A DNA stretch of 20,356 nt from Bordetella parapertussis (GCA_945899335.1 CAMDIP010000006.1:1-20356), one strand, 5' to 3'; positions 1 through 6,186 are shown, counted from the first letter of the stretch. Made by a program: numbers and translations. Notes: generated by a model not told the origin, from the sequence alone.

Positions 1-89
1 CCATTGATACGTTCTAGGGTTTTGCGAAATTGCTTAAGGAGTCGCTCATTGCGACTGCCAAATATCTGGGTCAAAAGATTAAATGCCAT
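1..89 (-). CDS. secA: Preprotein translocase ATPase SecA (N-terminal 29 codons, cut by window edge)
   Basis: SecA is the ATPase motor that pushes unfolded preproteins through SecYEG. Only the first 29 codons lie here, read from an ATG at 89-87 towards position 1. The translation starts [16 protein letters not shown] and continues [13 protein letters not shown], which matches the SecA N-terminus (the FGSRN-R block followed by a basic helix and RIN). The gene diverges from the dciA-like gene, an arrangement I recall from other Burkholderiales. No clear Shine-Dalgarno sequence precedes the ATG. The call rests on a short but very characteristic segment. Confidence 0.93.
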   Translation of the reverse strand, partial: MAFNLLTQIFGSRNERLLKQFRKTLERIN

Positions 90-165
90 GCCAGCGGTAC
101 ATATGCGTACATTCCTTATGAATAAGGTTTAATTTTAACCTCTGAGCCACGCGCTACATAATTGG

Positions 166-486
166 GTGATGTCAGCTGCAAATACCTCTAAATCTCGTTC
201 GGCCACGCCTGTGCAATCGGCCATGGCGCAGTCTGCCACCTTGTCCTCGCTGATGAAGATCAATCAACAGGCCCAAGCCTGTCTGGCTTGTGTCCAAGCC
301 CTTTTGCCCTTGGGTTTAGCGGGTCTTGTGAAAGCTGGTCCTTTGGATGCACAGGGTTGGTGCCTACTTGTTCCACACAATGCGGCTGGCGCTAAATTGC
401 GGCAACTCGTTCCTGCTTTGACGGCCCATTTGCGCTCCCACAATTTTCCGATTGAAAAAATCCGTGTCAAAGTGATGTCACGCTGA
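166..486 (+). CDS. Short DUF721/DciA-like protein
   Basis: This 106-residue protein resembles the short DUF721 proteins encoded divergently from secA in Burkholderiales. DUF721 includes DciA, the loader of the replicative helicase DnaB in bacteria lacking DnaC. The family pattern is visible in the second half: GWCLLVPHNAAGAKLRQLVP, then a helix (ALTAHLRSHNFP) and a final strand IEKIRVKV. The first 25 residues are Ser/Ala rich and probably disordered. Translation could start at GTG 166 or ATG 169; neither has a good ribosome binding site. The protein is shorter than classical DciA, so helicase-loading activity is an inference. The TGA stop is followed directly by the ATG of the next gene. Confidence 0.75.
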   Translation: MMSAANTSKSRSATPVQSAMAQSATLSSLMKINQQAQACLACVQALLPLGLAGLVKAGPLDAQGWCLLVPHNAAGAKLRQLVPALTAHLRSHNFPIEKIRVKVMSR

Positions 487-816
487 ATGAAAGTCTGTAT
501 GTCCTCTTTTTTTGTTCACTTATTTTTTGGCTTGTTTTTGTCCATTTTTCTCTCTTCGAGCTGGGCCGATGAGGACAACCATTGCAAAAAGGACAATGAC
601 GGCGCTGTGTGGTGTGCTCCTGACCAAGGCGGCATAGGTCAAAGACCCAGCGGGGAGGTTTTTTGTGGTGTGGGTCAATGCATGAATATGACCAACGGTG
701 CTGTGGTTTGCTCCAACCAGCCGAATGGGCGCACGGCCTTAAATTACATTGGGCAAGCCATTTGTGCGGGTACTTGTGTGCCTGGCAAACAAGCGGTCTG
801 TGTCAAACCCAAGTAA
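487..816 (+). CDS. Small secreted cysteine-rich protein, unknown function
   Basis: I do not recognise a named family. The 109-residue product has a Sec-type signal peptide: MKVCMSS, a very hydrophobic stretch around residues 8-22, and likely cleavage after SSSWA near residue 27. The mature part is about 82 residues with eight cysteines (33, 43, 60, 65, 75, 93, 97, 105), enough for four disulfides, and many Gly and Asn residues. Three similar short units (GAVWCAP, GEVFCGVGQC, GAVVCSN) suggest an internal repeat of beta strands each carrying cysteine. The ATG directly follows the stop of the dciA-like gene, so co-translation is likely. Its stop lies only 5 bases from the stop of the convergent metallopeptidase-like gene. 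Confidence 0.7.
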   Translation: MKVCMSSFFVHLFFGLFLSIFLSSSWADEDNHCKKDNDGAVWCAPDQGGIGQRPSGEVFCGVGQCMNMTNGAVVCSNQPNGRTALNYIGQAICAGTCVPGKQAVCVKPK

Positions 817-821
817 CTTTG

Positions 822-1376
822 TCACTGAAGAGGTTGACGCGCACAGCTTTTATAGACCTCGCTGTACATGCGCATTCGCCCAACAACATTTTGGTACTTC
901 TCCCAAATAATTTCCACAATGTCGCGGGTAATTTGCATGAACTCCATATTGCAATGGTGGCGAATATTGTTGACATACACCACCTTTTGCTCCCATTGAT
1001 TTTCTTGCATCAAAAGCGCGTAATGGGTCAGTTCATGCCCTAAGGCCCACAAAAACATGTCCTGTTTCCACAATCGGGTACCGTTTGTGCCAATCGAGAT
1101 CTGCATGGTGTTTTGCGGCGCATCTTCGCTTGGAAATTGAAACACCATCCTTGCTTCTTTAGGGATGTTTTCATCAAGCATGATGGGGGGCAACGGTAAA
1201 TCAGCAGGAGCCTGGGTTTCTTTTTTGATGAACTCCCAAATCTTCCCCGTCATCTGCATATCTAATTGCGATGCGTTGATGGGCAGACCTTGGGCAAAAG
1301 ACACACTGACCATCCAAAGCCCCATCAGTGCTATTGCAGTTCGACAATGATGGATTTTGTGAGCGTTTTTTCCCAT
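822..1376 (-). CDS. Secreted HExxH (zincin-like) putative metallopeptidase
   Basis: The 184-residue product begins with a probable signal peptide (basic start NAHKIHHCR, hydrophobic AIALMGLWMVSVSFA, cleavage near residue 28). The motif GHELTHYALLMQE places a zinc-binding HExxH at residues 114-118. Downstream, HHCNMEFM at 140-147 holds H140, H141, C142 and E145. In a gluzincin the third ligand is a Glu C-terminal to HExxH, so E145 is the best candidate, but this is inference. The rest of the chain is not one I can assign to a peptidase family. It is short for a complete exported peptidase, so it may act on small substrates or be degenerate. It converges with the cysteine-rich gene and diverges from the acyltransferase. 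Confidence 0.65.
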   Translation of the reverse strand: MGKNAHKIHHCRTAIALMGLWMVSVSFAQGLPINASQLDMQMTGKIWEFIKKETQAPADLPLPPIMLDENIPKEARMVFQFPSEDAPQNTMQISIGTNGTRLWKQDMFLWALGHELTHYALLMQENQWEQKVVYVNNIRHHCNMEFMQITRDIVEIIWEKYQNVVGRMRMYSEVYKSCARQPLQ

Positions 1377-1420
1377 GCGACTGGTGGTAAGGTTAGGAGA
1401 TTATTTTTTCAAGCAGTTGT

Positions 1421-2011
1421 ATGCGTTTGACGATTTTTACCACGCCCATCCTTAGCCCTTTGCTCAAAAGGTTTTCCATCTTGGTTTTACGCATGGCAGG
1501 CTGGACATTGGTAGGTCAAATGCCTGCAAACATGCCCAAAAGTGTGGTGATTGCAGCACCTCACACCAGCAACTGGGACTTACCCTACACCTTGATGGTG
1601 GCTTTTGCGCTTGATTTGAATATCCATTGGATGGGAAAAATCCAAATCTTTCGCTTTCCCTTTCAGGGTCTGATGCGCTGGTTGGGTGGTATTGCTGTGG
1701 ACCGCTCTCAGTCCACCAATATGGTGTCCGCTTCGGCTCAAACCTTGCGTGATACAGATGGCGAATTGCATTTGGTAGTGCCCCCCGAAGGTACGCGCTC
1801 TCAATCGCGTCAGTGGAAGACTGGTTTTTATTACATCGCACTGCAAGCGCAGGTGCCCATCGTATTGGGATTTTTAGACTTTGGCAGCAAGACATCTGGA
1901 CTTGGCCCAGCATTTTTACCAACGGGCGACTTAGAAGCAGACATGACACGCATCAAAGCCTTTTATGCCCCATTTAAAGGTAAAAATGCTTCTCAGTTTG
2001 TTGTGGATTAA
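1421..2011 (+). CDS. PlsC-type lysophospholipid/glycerophosphate acyltransferase family protein
   Basis: This is a 196-residue member of the PlsC/LPLAT acyltransferase superfamily, whose members move acyl chains onto lysophospholipids or related acceptors at the inner membrane. The catalytic HX4D motif is HTSNWD (His48, Asp53). The acceptor-binding motif is PEGTRS around 122-127, with the intermediate block FPFQGLMRWLGGIAVDR at 79-95 typical of the superfamily. The protein is shorter than canonical PlsC (about 240) and resembles the small acyltransferases related to glycerol acyltransferase. The substrate cannot be predicted. An AGGAG at 1395-1399 is too far from the ATG to serve it directly, so the exact start is less certain than the family. 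Confidence 0.85.
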   Translation: MRLTIFTTPILSPLLKRFSILVLRMAGWTLVGQMPANMPKSVVIAAPHTSNWDLPYTLMVAFALDLNIHWMGKIQIFRFPFQGLMRWLGGIAVDRSQSTNMVSASAQTLRDTDGELHLVVPPEGTRSQSRQWKTGFYYIALQAQVPIVLGFLDFGSKTSGLGPAFLPTGDLEADMTRIKAFYAPFKGKNASQFVVD

Positions 2012-2072
2012 TTAATTCAGATGCTTTTTATTTTTCCCATACAAAACATTTCTGCTCTATAGAATAAGGTTT

Positions 2073-2477
2073 ATGCCTATACAGTTTCAATTTAGCCGTT
2101 CTCTCAAACCATTTTTGGTCTGCTTTTTTTTGCTGTTCGTTATATTCACGCTGAATTATTCTTCAGCGCAAAATAAAAATGCCCCACCCGCTTTGGTCTG
2201 CTCAGCCTCAGACTTTAAAGCCTTGGCGTACACCACGAATGACGCGCAGCTGCGAGAAGAGCGCGCAAAAGAGTGGCTTAATAAGTACGGTAAGTCTTGC
2301 CCTCTTGATCAAATTGAATTTATTCTGATGAACCAAGCCGTCTGGCTGGGTACCTCCAATACGCCCGCCATCAGTTCTTCTATTGAAACTATTTACAAAC
2401 TGAAAAAAAATGCTTCTTCCGAAGATCTTGAAAAAGCTGTTGACAAGCCAAGAGGCAGTCCAGCTAACAAGAAATAA
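2073..2477 (+). CDS. Small exported protein, unknown function
   Basis: I do not recognise the family. The 134-residue product has a signal peptide or N-terminal anchor (basic RSLKP at 9-13, hydrophobic 14-28, possible cleavage after SSAQ). The remainder is hydrophilic and mostly helical, with two cysteines (C43 and C76) that could form one disulfide, and a lysine-rich, low-complexity tail from about residue 108. An AAGG sits 5-6 bases before the ATG within AATAAGGTTTATG, a usable ribosome binding site. The gene lies alone, 61 bases after the acyltransferase gene and opposed by the microprotein gene that follows it. Confidence 0.6.
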   Translation: MPIQFQFSRSLKPFLVCFFLLFVIFTLNYSSAQNKNAPPALVCSASDFKALAYTTNDAQLREERAKEWLNKYGKSCPLDQIEFILMNQAVWLGTSNTPAISSSIETIYKLKKNASSEDLEKAVDKPRGSPANKK

Positions 2478-2491
2478 TTCAATGCATTACA

Positions 2492-2620
2492 TCAACTGTT
2501 TTGTTTTACGATTTCCAGAATCAATGCAACGATGCCAGCAATAGCGGAGAAAATGACGATACCCGCCACATAGTAAAGGGCAGATGTTTTTTTAATTTGG
2601 GTGACTTTGGATGTATTCAT
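2492..2620 (-). CDS. Putative 42-residue single-span membrane microprotein
   Basis: An ATG at 2620-2618 opens a 42-codon frame ending in TGA at 2494-2492. The product has a short basic start (MNTSKVTQIKKTSALYY), then one clean hydrophobic span of about 20 residues (from VAGIVIFSAI to VALIL), then EIVKQNS. Charges follow the positive-inside pattern with a cytoplasmic N-terminus. Upstream there is only a weak AGG three bases from the ATG. The frame fills the gap between two plus-strand genes. It has no homology that I recognise, so coding status rests on the protein-like composition and the tidy topology. Confidence 0.45.
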   Translation of the reverse strand: MNTSKVTQIKKTSALYYVAGIVIFSAIAGIVALILEIVKQNS

Positions 2621-2749
2621 CGACCTATTTTGTCACCGAAGAGGGGATAGCCCTGATTAGGGGTATTGATAGATGACTTTAGGTTTGTAGCGCATGCTCC
2701 AGCTAAACTGCTTGCAAAGATTTGGAGTCGTTACTTCTCGAAATTACCA

Positions 2750-3088
2750 ATGAAAACAAAACTTACTTTCCTTTTTCTTTGTTTGTTGTGTCAATCTGCT
2801 TGCGCTGAGTGGGTTCGTGGAGACCCAGACTGTACGATGTGGGTGAAACCAGAAACCCATGCGCGTGAACTTGAAAATAGGGCGTGGTTAATTGGATTTT
2901 TGAGTGGTGTAAATATGGGTTTTTCTATTGCCTCATCTACGACTGTAGGCCAACGCACTGCCGAGTTTAGTTTTGATTCAACAAATGAACAGATTTTCCT
3001 TTGGATGGATAAGTATTGCCGTACAAATCCACTTTCCTCCGCAATGTATGGCGTTGGTGAACTAATGCAGGAAAGGAACAAAAAATGA
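2750..3088 (+). CDS. Exported protein, first of two tandem paralogs (LWMDKYC family)
   Basis: The likely start is the ATG at 2750, because it opens a good signal peptide (MKTKLTFLFLCLLCQSACAE, cleavage near residue 19). A longer frame from 2666 would put non-signal sequence in front. The 112-residue product has mature cysteines C28 and C90 and the landmarks WLIGFLSGVNMG at 46-57 and LWMDKYC at 84-90 followed by RTNP. This matches the next gene: C-x-x-W, (L/I)IG-L-G, then LWMDKYC-x-x-NP. The layout is loosely like small periplasmic proteins of the Rap1a/Tai immunity type, but that is only an impression. Its stop overlaps the next start in ATGA, indicating translational coupling. No clear Shine-Dalgarno is seen. 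Confidence 0.65.
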   Translation: MKTKLTFLFLCLLCQSACAEWVRGDPDCTMWVKPETHARELENRAWLIGFLSGVNMGFSIASSTTVGQRTAEFSFDSTNEQIFLWMDKYCRTNPLSSAMYGVGELMQERNKK

Positions 3089-3441
3089 AAAAAATCTTAT
3101 CTTTATTTCTTTTAATTTTTTCAATCGTTTTTTCGGAAATGAGTAAAGCCGAACCAGTCATGGTTGTTTCTGATGTGTATTGCATTAGATGGACAGAGGG
3201 AAGAAAGGGTAAGGGATCAAAAGAAGTTGAAAGCCACTTAATAGGTTTGTTAGATGGTTTAAGCGCAGGAAGGCAGATTCCATTTTGGAACTTTAAAGAA
3301 GGTATTTCGTTTCAGCAAGTTTATTTGTGGATGGACAAATACTGTTTAGAAAACCCAGAATCCAATGTTTATTTTGGCGCATATGAACTTATTGATGAAC
3401 AAACACAAGGCTTATTCAAAAAAAATAAGCCCCAGTCTTAA
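3085..3441 (+). CDS. Exported protein, second of two tandem paralogs (LWMDKYC family)
   Basis: This 118-residue protein has a typical signal peptide (MKKILSLFLLIFSIVFS, cleavage near KAE at 21-23). It shares with its upstream neighbour the arrangement C33-x-x-W, HLIGLLDGL at 51-59 and LWMDKYC at 81-87 followed by LENP, so the two arose by tandem duplication and then diverged strongly. Each mature protein keeps two cysteines at equivalent places, probably one disulfide. The ATG overlaps the previous stop, and an AAGGAA 6-7 bases upstream gives a good ribosome binding site inside the previous gene. The basic tail (FKKNKPQS) overlaps the first arm of a terminator hairpin. Function is unknown. 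Confidence 0.65.
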   Translation: MKKILSLFLLIFSIVFSEMSKAEPVMVVSDVYCIRWTEGRKGKGSKEVESHLIGLLDGLSAGRQIPFWNFKEGISFQQVYLWMDKYCLENPESNVYFGAYELIDEQTQGLFKKNKPQS

Positions 3442-3454
3442 CGCTTATTTTTAT
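3419..3454. terminator. Intrinsic terminator after the tandem paralogs, possibly bidirectional
   Basis: A perfect 10-base inverted repeat has AAAAATAAGC at 3421-3430 and GCTTATTTTT at 3443-3452, separated by a 12-base loop that contains the TAA stop of the second paralog. The A-tract and T-tract make it look like a terminator from either side. The stem has few GC pairs, so efficiency is uncertain. Confidence 0.6.
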
Positions 3455-3591
3455 CGGAAGATAATTTTAGGCGGATTGTCGGGAATGAGGGCTTGCGAAT
3501 TAAAGAGGCTTTGGGTGGAGAAGCGGTGTTAGCGGGGAAACAAGGCCTCCCTCAAAACTAAACCTAGAGCCTACCTGCGCTGTTGAGTGTT

Positions 3592-3906
3592 TTAGCGGCC
3601 GCTTTCACAATCTATTTTCATGGTTGAACCAGCACTTTCCACAGTCCAGCTGTCACCGTAGTTTCCATAAACCAGTTGCATGACCACGCGCATATTCTTT
3701 TTCTCAACCGATTCATCAGGCCTGAGCGCATCCAACCGTGTTTTGGCTTCTTTGTACCGAACGCCATCTTCACGCCACTGCATGGCTAGGCTCGCAAAAG
3801 CGCCGATGTCATCACAGCTCATGCTGCCAAGGGGATAGGGTGCAGCATGAACTTGTGTGAATGAACACAAGACAGAAAATATAAAGATCCAAAGCGGTTT
3901 TTTCAT
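3592..3906 (-). CDS. Small exported protein, unknown function
   Basis: The 104-residue product has a signal peptide (MKKPLWIFIFSVLCSFTQ, cleavage near VHAA at 19-22). The mature part begins YPLGSMSCDDIGAFASLAMQ and continues as an amphipathic helical segment to about residue 80. Its two cysteines, C31 and C100, lie near the two ends and could close the fold with one disulfide. The CDDIGAFA start resembles small periplasmic hypothetical proteins I recall from Comamonadaceae, without a known function. An AAAAGG about 8 bases upstream of the ATG is a good ribosome binding site. The leader region carries the long G-runs described separately. Confidence 0.6.
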   Translation of the reverse strand: MKKPLWIFIFSVLCSFTQVHAAPYPLGSMSCDDIGAFASLAMQWREDGVRYKEAKTRLDALRPDESVEKKNMRVVMQLVYGNYGDSWTVESAGSTMKIDCESGR

Positions 3907-3954
3907 GCGATTAACCTTTTAACTTTTTACCAAAAATTGAGAGGCTCACTCTAT

Positions 3955-3980
3955 CCCAACTACCCCCCAAAGCCCCCCCC
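3955..3980. repeat. Homopolymeric C/G tracts (G8, G6, G3 on minus strand) upstream of the 3592-3906 gene
   Basis: On the plus strand there are runs of three (3955-3957), six (3963-3968) and eight (3973-3980) cytosines within 26 bases. On the minus strand, which is the coding sense of the downstream gene, these read G8-CTTT-G6-TAGTT-G3. The tract sits 49-74 bases upstream of the ATG at 3906, in the promoter or leader region. It could slip in length or fold as a G-quadruplex; neither is shown by sequence alone. Confidence 0.7.
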
Positions 3981-4060
3981 ATTTGATTCAAGCTGTTGCT
4001 AGAATTAATTGGACACTCAAAGACAAAGAACCCAGTATTTATTAGCTCTTCAAAGCTTAA

Positions 4061-4095
4061 AAAGAAAAAAACCAGACCTCTTTGGAAGGTGCTGG
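4061..4095 (-). terminator. Intrinsic terminator downstream of tRNA-Thr
   Basis: Read on the minus strand, CCAG-C-ACCT and AGGT-CTGG pair as an eight-base stem with one bulged C and a 7-base loop (TCCAAAG), at 4095-4072. It is followed by TTTTTTTCTTTTT-type sequence. It starts 9 bases after the CCA end of the tRNA and would end the petABC-sspAB-tRNA transcript. Confidence 0.85.
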
Positions 4096-4104
4096 CTTTT
4101 AAAG

Positions 4105-4180
4105 TGGTGCCGATTATCGGATTCGAACTGATGACCTACCGCTTACAAGGCGGTTGCTCTACCAACTGAGCTAAATCGGC
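4105..4180 (-). tRNA. tRNA-Thr (anticodon UGU)
   Basis: The minus strand folds as a standard 76-base tRNA. The acceptor stem pairs GCCGATT (from 4180) with AATCGGC (4115-4109), followed by A as discriminator and an encoded CCA at 4107-4105. The D arm holds AGCTCAGTTGGTAGAGC. The anticodon stem is CCGCC/GGCGG with loop CTTGTAA, giving anticodon TGT (4147-4145). The T arm contains TTCGAATC. It starts 35 bases after the sspB stop and may be co-transcribed, or use a weak local promoter (TTGCTA, 17 bases, TATATG) just upstream. Confidence 0.96.
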
Positions 4181-4215
4181 ACTGCATATATTCTAACCAC
4201 AACACCCTAGCAAAA

Positions 4216-4719
4216 TTATTTGATGCGTTTAAGTTGCGGTCTGCTGCCAGGGTTGGGATGCGGCGGCTTGGGGGGATCAGGGGAGTCGTCTGTGTCTTGC
4301 GTTTGGTGTGAGCTTGCCGTGCTTAAACCCATAACAGGTTTGATCGCAGAGACTACTGTTTTGGGCACAACATCTTCAGCCTCACCGCTGGACGCACTCG
4401 GAGCAGGGAAAGCCATACCTTGGCCATTTTCACGTGCATAAATGGCAATCACCCTGGCTATCGGGACACTGATTTCTCTTGCCACACCGCCGAATCGGGC
4501 TTTGAAAACCACAAACTCGTTTCCCAGTTGCAAATTGCTGGTGGCGTCAAAACTGATGTTGAGAACAATCTCACCGTTGTTGACATATTCTCTTGGCACC
4601 TGCACTGTGTCATCTACCAAAACAGCGATGTAGGGCGTAAAACCGTTATCGGTACACCACTCATGCAAAGCACGTACCAAATATGGCCGTGTGGAAGATG
4701 ACTGCGCAATGTTGATCAT
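4216..4719 (-). CDS. sspB: ClpXP protease adaptor SspB
   Basis: SspB binds ssrA-tagged and other substrates and hands them to the ClpXP protease in the cytoplasm. The 167-residue product begins with the typical SspB fold: RPYLVRALHEWCTDNGFTPY at 12-31, then VPREYVNNGEIVLNISFDAT, and GNEFVVFKARFGG...VPIARVIAIYARENGQGM. A Pro/Ser-rich linker follows, and the C-terminus reads RPQLKRIK. This matches the family's ClpX-docking tail (RPALRVVK in E. coli), so both substrate-binding and docking modules appear intact. It follows sspA by 9 bases, the usual operon order. No strong Shine-Dalgarno is seen. Confidence 0.95.
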   Translation of the reverse strand: MINIAQSSSTRPYLVRALHEWCTDNGFTPYIAVLVDDTVQVPREYVNNGEIVLNISFDATSNLQLGNEFVVFKARFGGVAREISVPIARVIAIYARENGQGMAFPAPSASSGEAEDVVPKTVVSAIKPVMGLSTASSHQTQDTDDSPDPPKPPHPNPGSRPQLKRIK

Positions 4720-4728
4720 GTCAGCAGC

Positions 4729-5340
4729 TTATTTACGCATCACTTTCTCTGAAGGCGTTAATGCTTCAATATAAGCTGGCCTGGAAAAAATACGCTCAGC
4801 GTATTTCAGCAAAGGGGCAGCATTTTTGGACAACTCGATGCCGTAATGGTCTAAGCGCCACAGCAAAGGTGCAATGGCCACATCGAGCATAGAGAAGTTG
4901 TCGCCCAACATGAATTTATTCTTCAAGAAGACAGGAGCGAGTTGTGTCAAACGATCGCGAATGTGTGATCGAGCTTTTTCAAGCGCTTTCTCATTGGCCT
5001 TTTGACTGCGCGACTCAATCGTCATCACATGTGTAAACAGTTCTTTTTCAAAATTCAAAAGAAACAAGCGCACACGGGCGCGGTCGACAGGGTCGCCGGG
5101 CATCAACTGAGGATGAGGAAAACGCTCGTCAATGTATTCGTTGATGATGTTCGATTCATACAAAATCAAATCACGTTCAACCAAGATAGGCACTTGCCCA
5201 TAGGGATTCATGACATTGATATCTTCTGGTTTGTTGTAGAGATCAACATCACGGATTTCAAAGTCCATGCCCTTTTCAAAGAGCACGAATCTACATCTGT
5301 GAGAAAAAGGACAAACTGTCCCAGAATACAAAACCATCAT
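4729..5340 (-). CDS. sspA: Stringent starvation protein SspA
   Basis: SspA is a glutathione-transferase-fold protein that binds RNA polymerase and helps acid and starvation responses. From the ATG at 5340 the product has 203 residues: a thioredoxin-like N-terminal half with YSGTVCPFSHRCRFVL and NPYGQVPILVERDLILYES, and an all-helical C-terminal half. The surface motif PHP, which is important for E. coli SspA function, is at 75-77 in DERFPHPQLMPGD. The start is set by TAGGAG 8 bases upstream; the longer open frame to 5424 lacks family sequence. sspB follows after 9 bases. A hairpin lies in the gap to petC, so sspAB may be partly uncoupled from the pet genes. Confidence 0.95.
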   Translation of the reverse strand: MMVLYSGTVCPFSHRCRFVLFEKGMDFEIRDVDLYNKPEDINVMNPYGQVPILVERDLILYESNIINEYIDERFPHPQLMPGDPVDRARVRLFLLNFEKELFTHVMTIESRSQKANEKALEKARSHIRDRLTQLAPVFLKNKFMLGDNFSMLDVAIAPLLWRLDHYGIELSKNAAPLLKYAERIFSRPAYIEALTPSEKVMRK

Positions 5341-5391
5341 GAGATTGGCTCCTAAAAGGCTAAAGGTTAATGGGCTAGCCAAGACCCATTG

Positions 5392-5412
5392 TAAGAACCC
5401 GCACAAGGCGGG
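5392..5412 (-). terminator. Hairpin between petC and sspA, weak terminator or attenuator
   Basis: On the minus strand CCCGC-CTTGT-GCGGG (5412-5398) forms a five-pair GC stem followed by TTCTTAC. The T-tract is poor, so partial termination or 3'-end protection of the petABC message is more likely than a full stop. A second small stem (AATGGG/CCCATT) follows towards sspA. Confidence 0.45.
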
Positions 5413-5430
5413 CAGAAAACACAACTTAAA

Positions 5431-6186
5431 TCAGCGAATGTCTTTCCAGTATGACGCATTCAAACGCCAAGCAATGACCATGAAGATCAACAAAAATAGC
5501 ATGACCCATACGCCAATTTGTACTCGGGTATTTTGCGCTGGCTCTGACATCCATTGCAGGTAGTTGACCAAATCAGCTACTGCTGTATCGTATTCAACAG
5601 CTGTCATTTTTCCCGGCGTGGTTTGCTCCCAACCCTTAACCACTTGGATGGTGTGACCATGCTGCTCAACTGCCTCATAAATGGGGCGACGTTGACCTTG
5701 CAACTCCCAAAGCACATGGGGCATTCCCACATTAGGAAAAGCCAAATTGTTCCAGCCCGTGGCTTTGGTGTCATCCCGGTAGTAGGTGCGCAAATAGGTG
5801 TAGATGTAGTCTGCACCTGTTCCGCTAGGACCAGAGCGCGATCGGGCGATGACGGTCAAGTCAGGTGGATTGCCACCGAACCAATCTTTGCCCTGCTTGG
5901 CGTCCATGCTGATCTTCATGGTGTCACCGACTTTGTCGGTGGTGAACAGCAAGTTGTCCTTGATTTGCTTATCGGTCAAGCCAATGTCTTTGAGGCGGTT
6001 AAACCGCATATAGGCCGCAGCATGGCAATTCAAGCAGTAATTAACAAATATTTTTGCGCCATTTTGCAGGGCACTTAAATCGTTGAGCTTGTTGGGCGCT
6101 TTGTCCAAAGGAATCATATCGGTGGCGGCAAAAGCTGGCATTGCCACTGCCAAGACCAAACTAAGACTGATTAAAAATTTTTTCAT
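5431..6186 (-). CDS. petC: Ubiquinol-cytochrome c reductase, cytochrome c1 subunit
   Basis: Cytochrome c1 passes electrons from the Rieske protein to soluble cytochrome c on the periplasmic side of the bc1 complex. The 251-residue product has a signal peptide (residues 1-20, cleavage after PAFA). The heme c motif CLNCH is at 51-55, followed by AAAYMRFNRL as in the family. The NVGMPHVLWELQGQRRP block at about 153-168 and a C-terminal anchor helix (VWVMLFLLIFMVIAW) are also visible. It follows petB after 21 bases, with GGAG 9 bases before the ATG. It is the third gene of the pet operon. Confidence 0.97.
   Translation of the reverse strand: MKKFLISLSLVLAVAMPAFAATDMIPLDKAPNKLNDLSALQNGAKIFVNYCLNCHAAAYMRFNRLKDIGLTDKQIKDNLLFTTDKVGDTMKISMDAKQGKDWFGGNPPDLTVIARSRSGPSGTGADYIYTYLRTYYRDDTKATGWNNLAFPNVGMPHVLWELQGQRRPIYEAVEQHGHTIQVVKGWEQTTPGKMTAVEYDTAVADLVNYLQWMSEPAQNTRVQIGVWVMLFLLIFMVIAWRLNASYWKDIR

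Noticed and set aside
818..2644. A 16-base direct repeat (TTTGTCACYGAAGAGG, 15 of 16 identical) at 818-833 and 2629-2644, possible attachment sites
   Set aside because: A match of this length with one mismatch is expected a few times by chance in 20 kb, one copy lies in coding sequence, and no integrase is present.
2666..2749. Upstream extension of the first tandem paralog to the codon at 2666
   Set aside because: The extra 28 residues would precede a good signal peptide and have no ribosome binding site, so the ATG at 2750 is the better start.
4105..4180. tRNA-Thr as the attachment site of an integrated element
   Set aside because: No integrase gene and no second copy of the tRNA 3' end was seen in the window.
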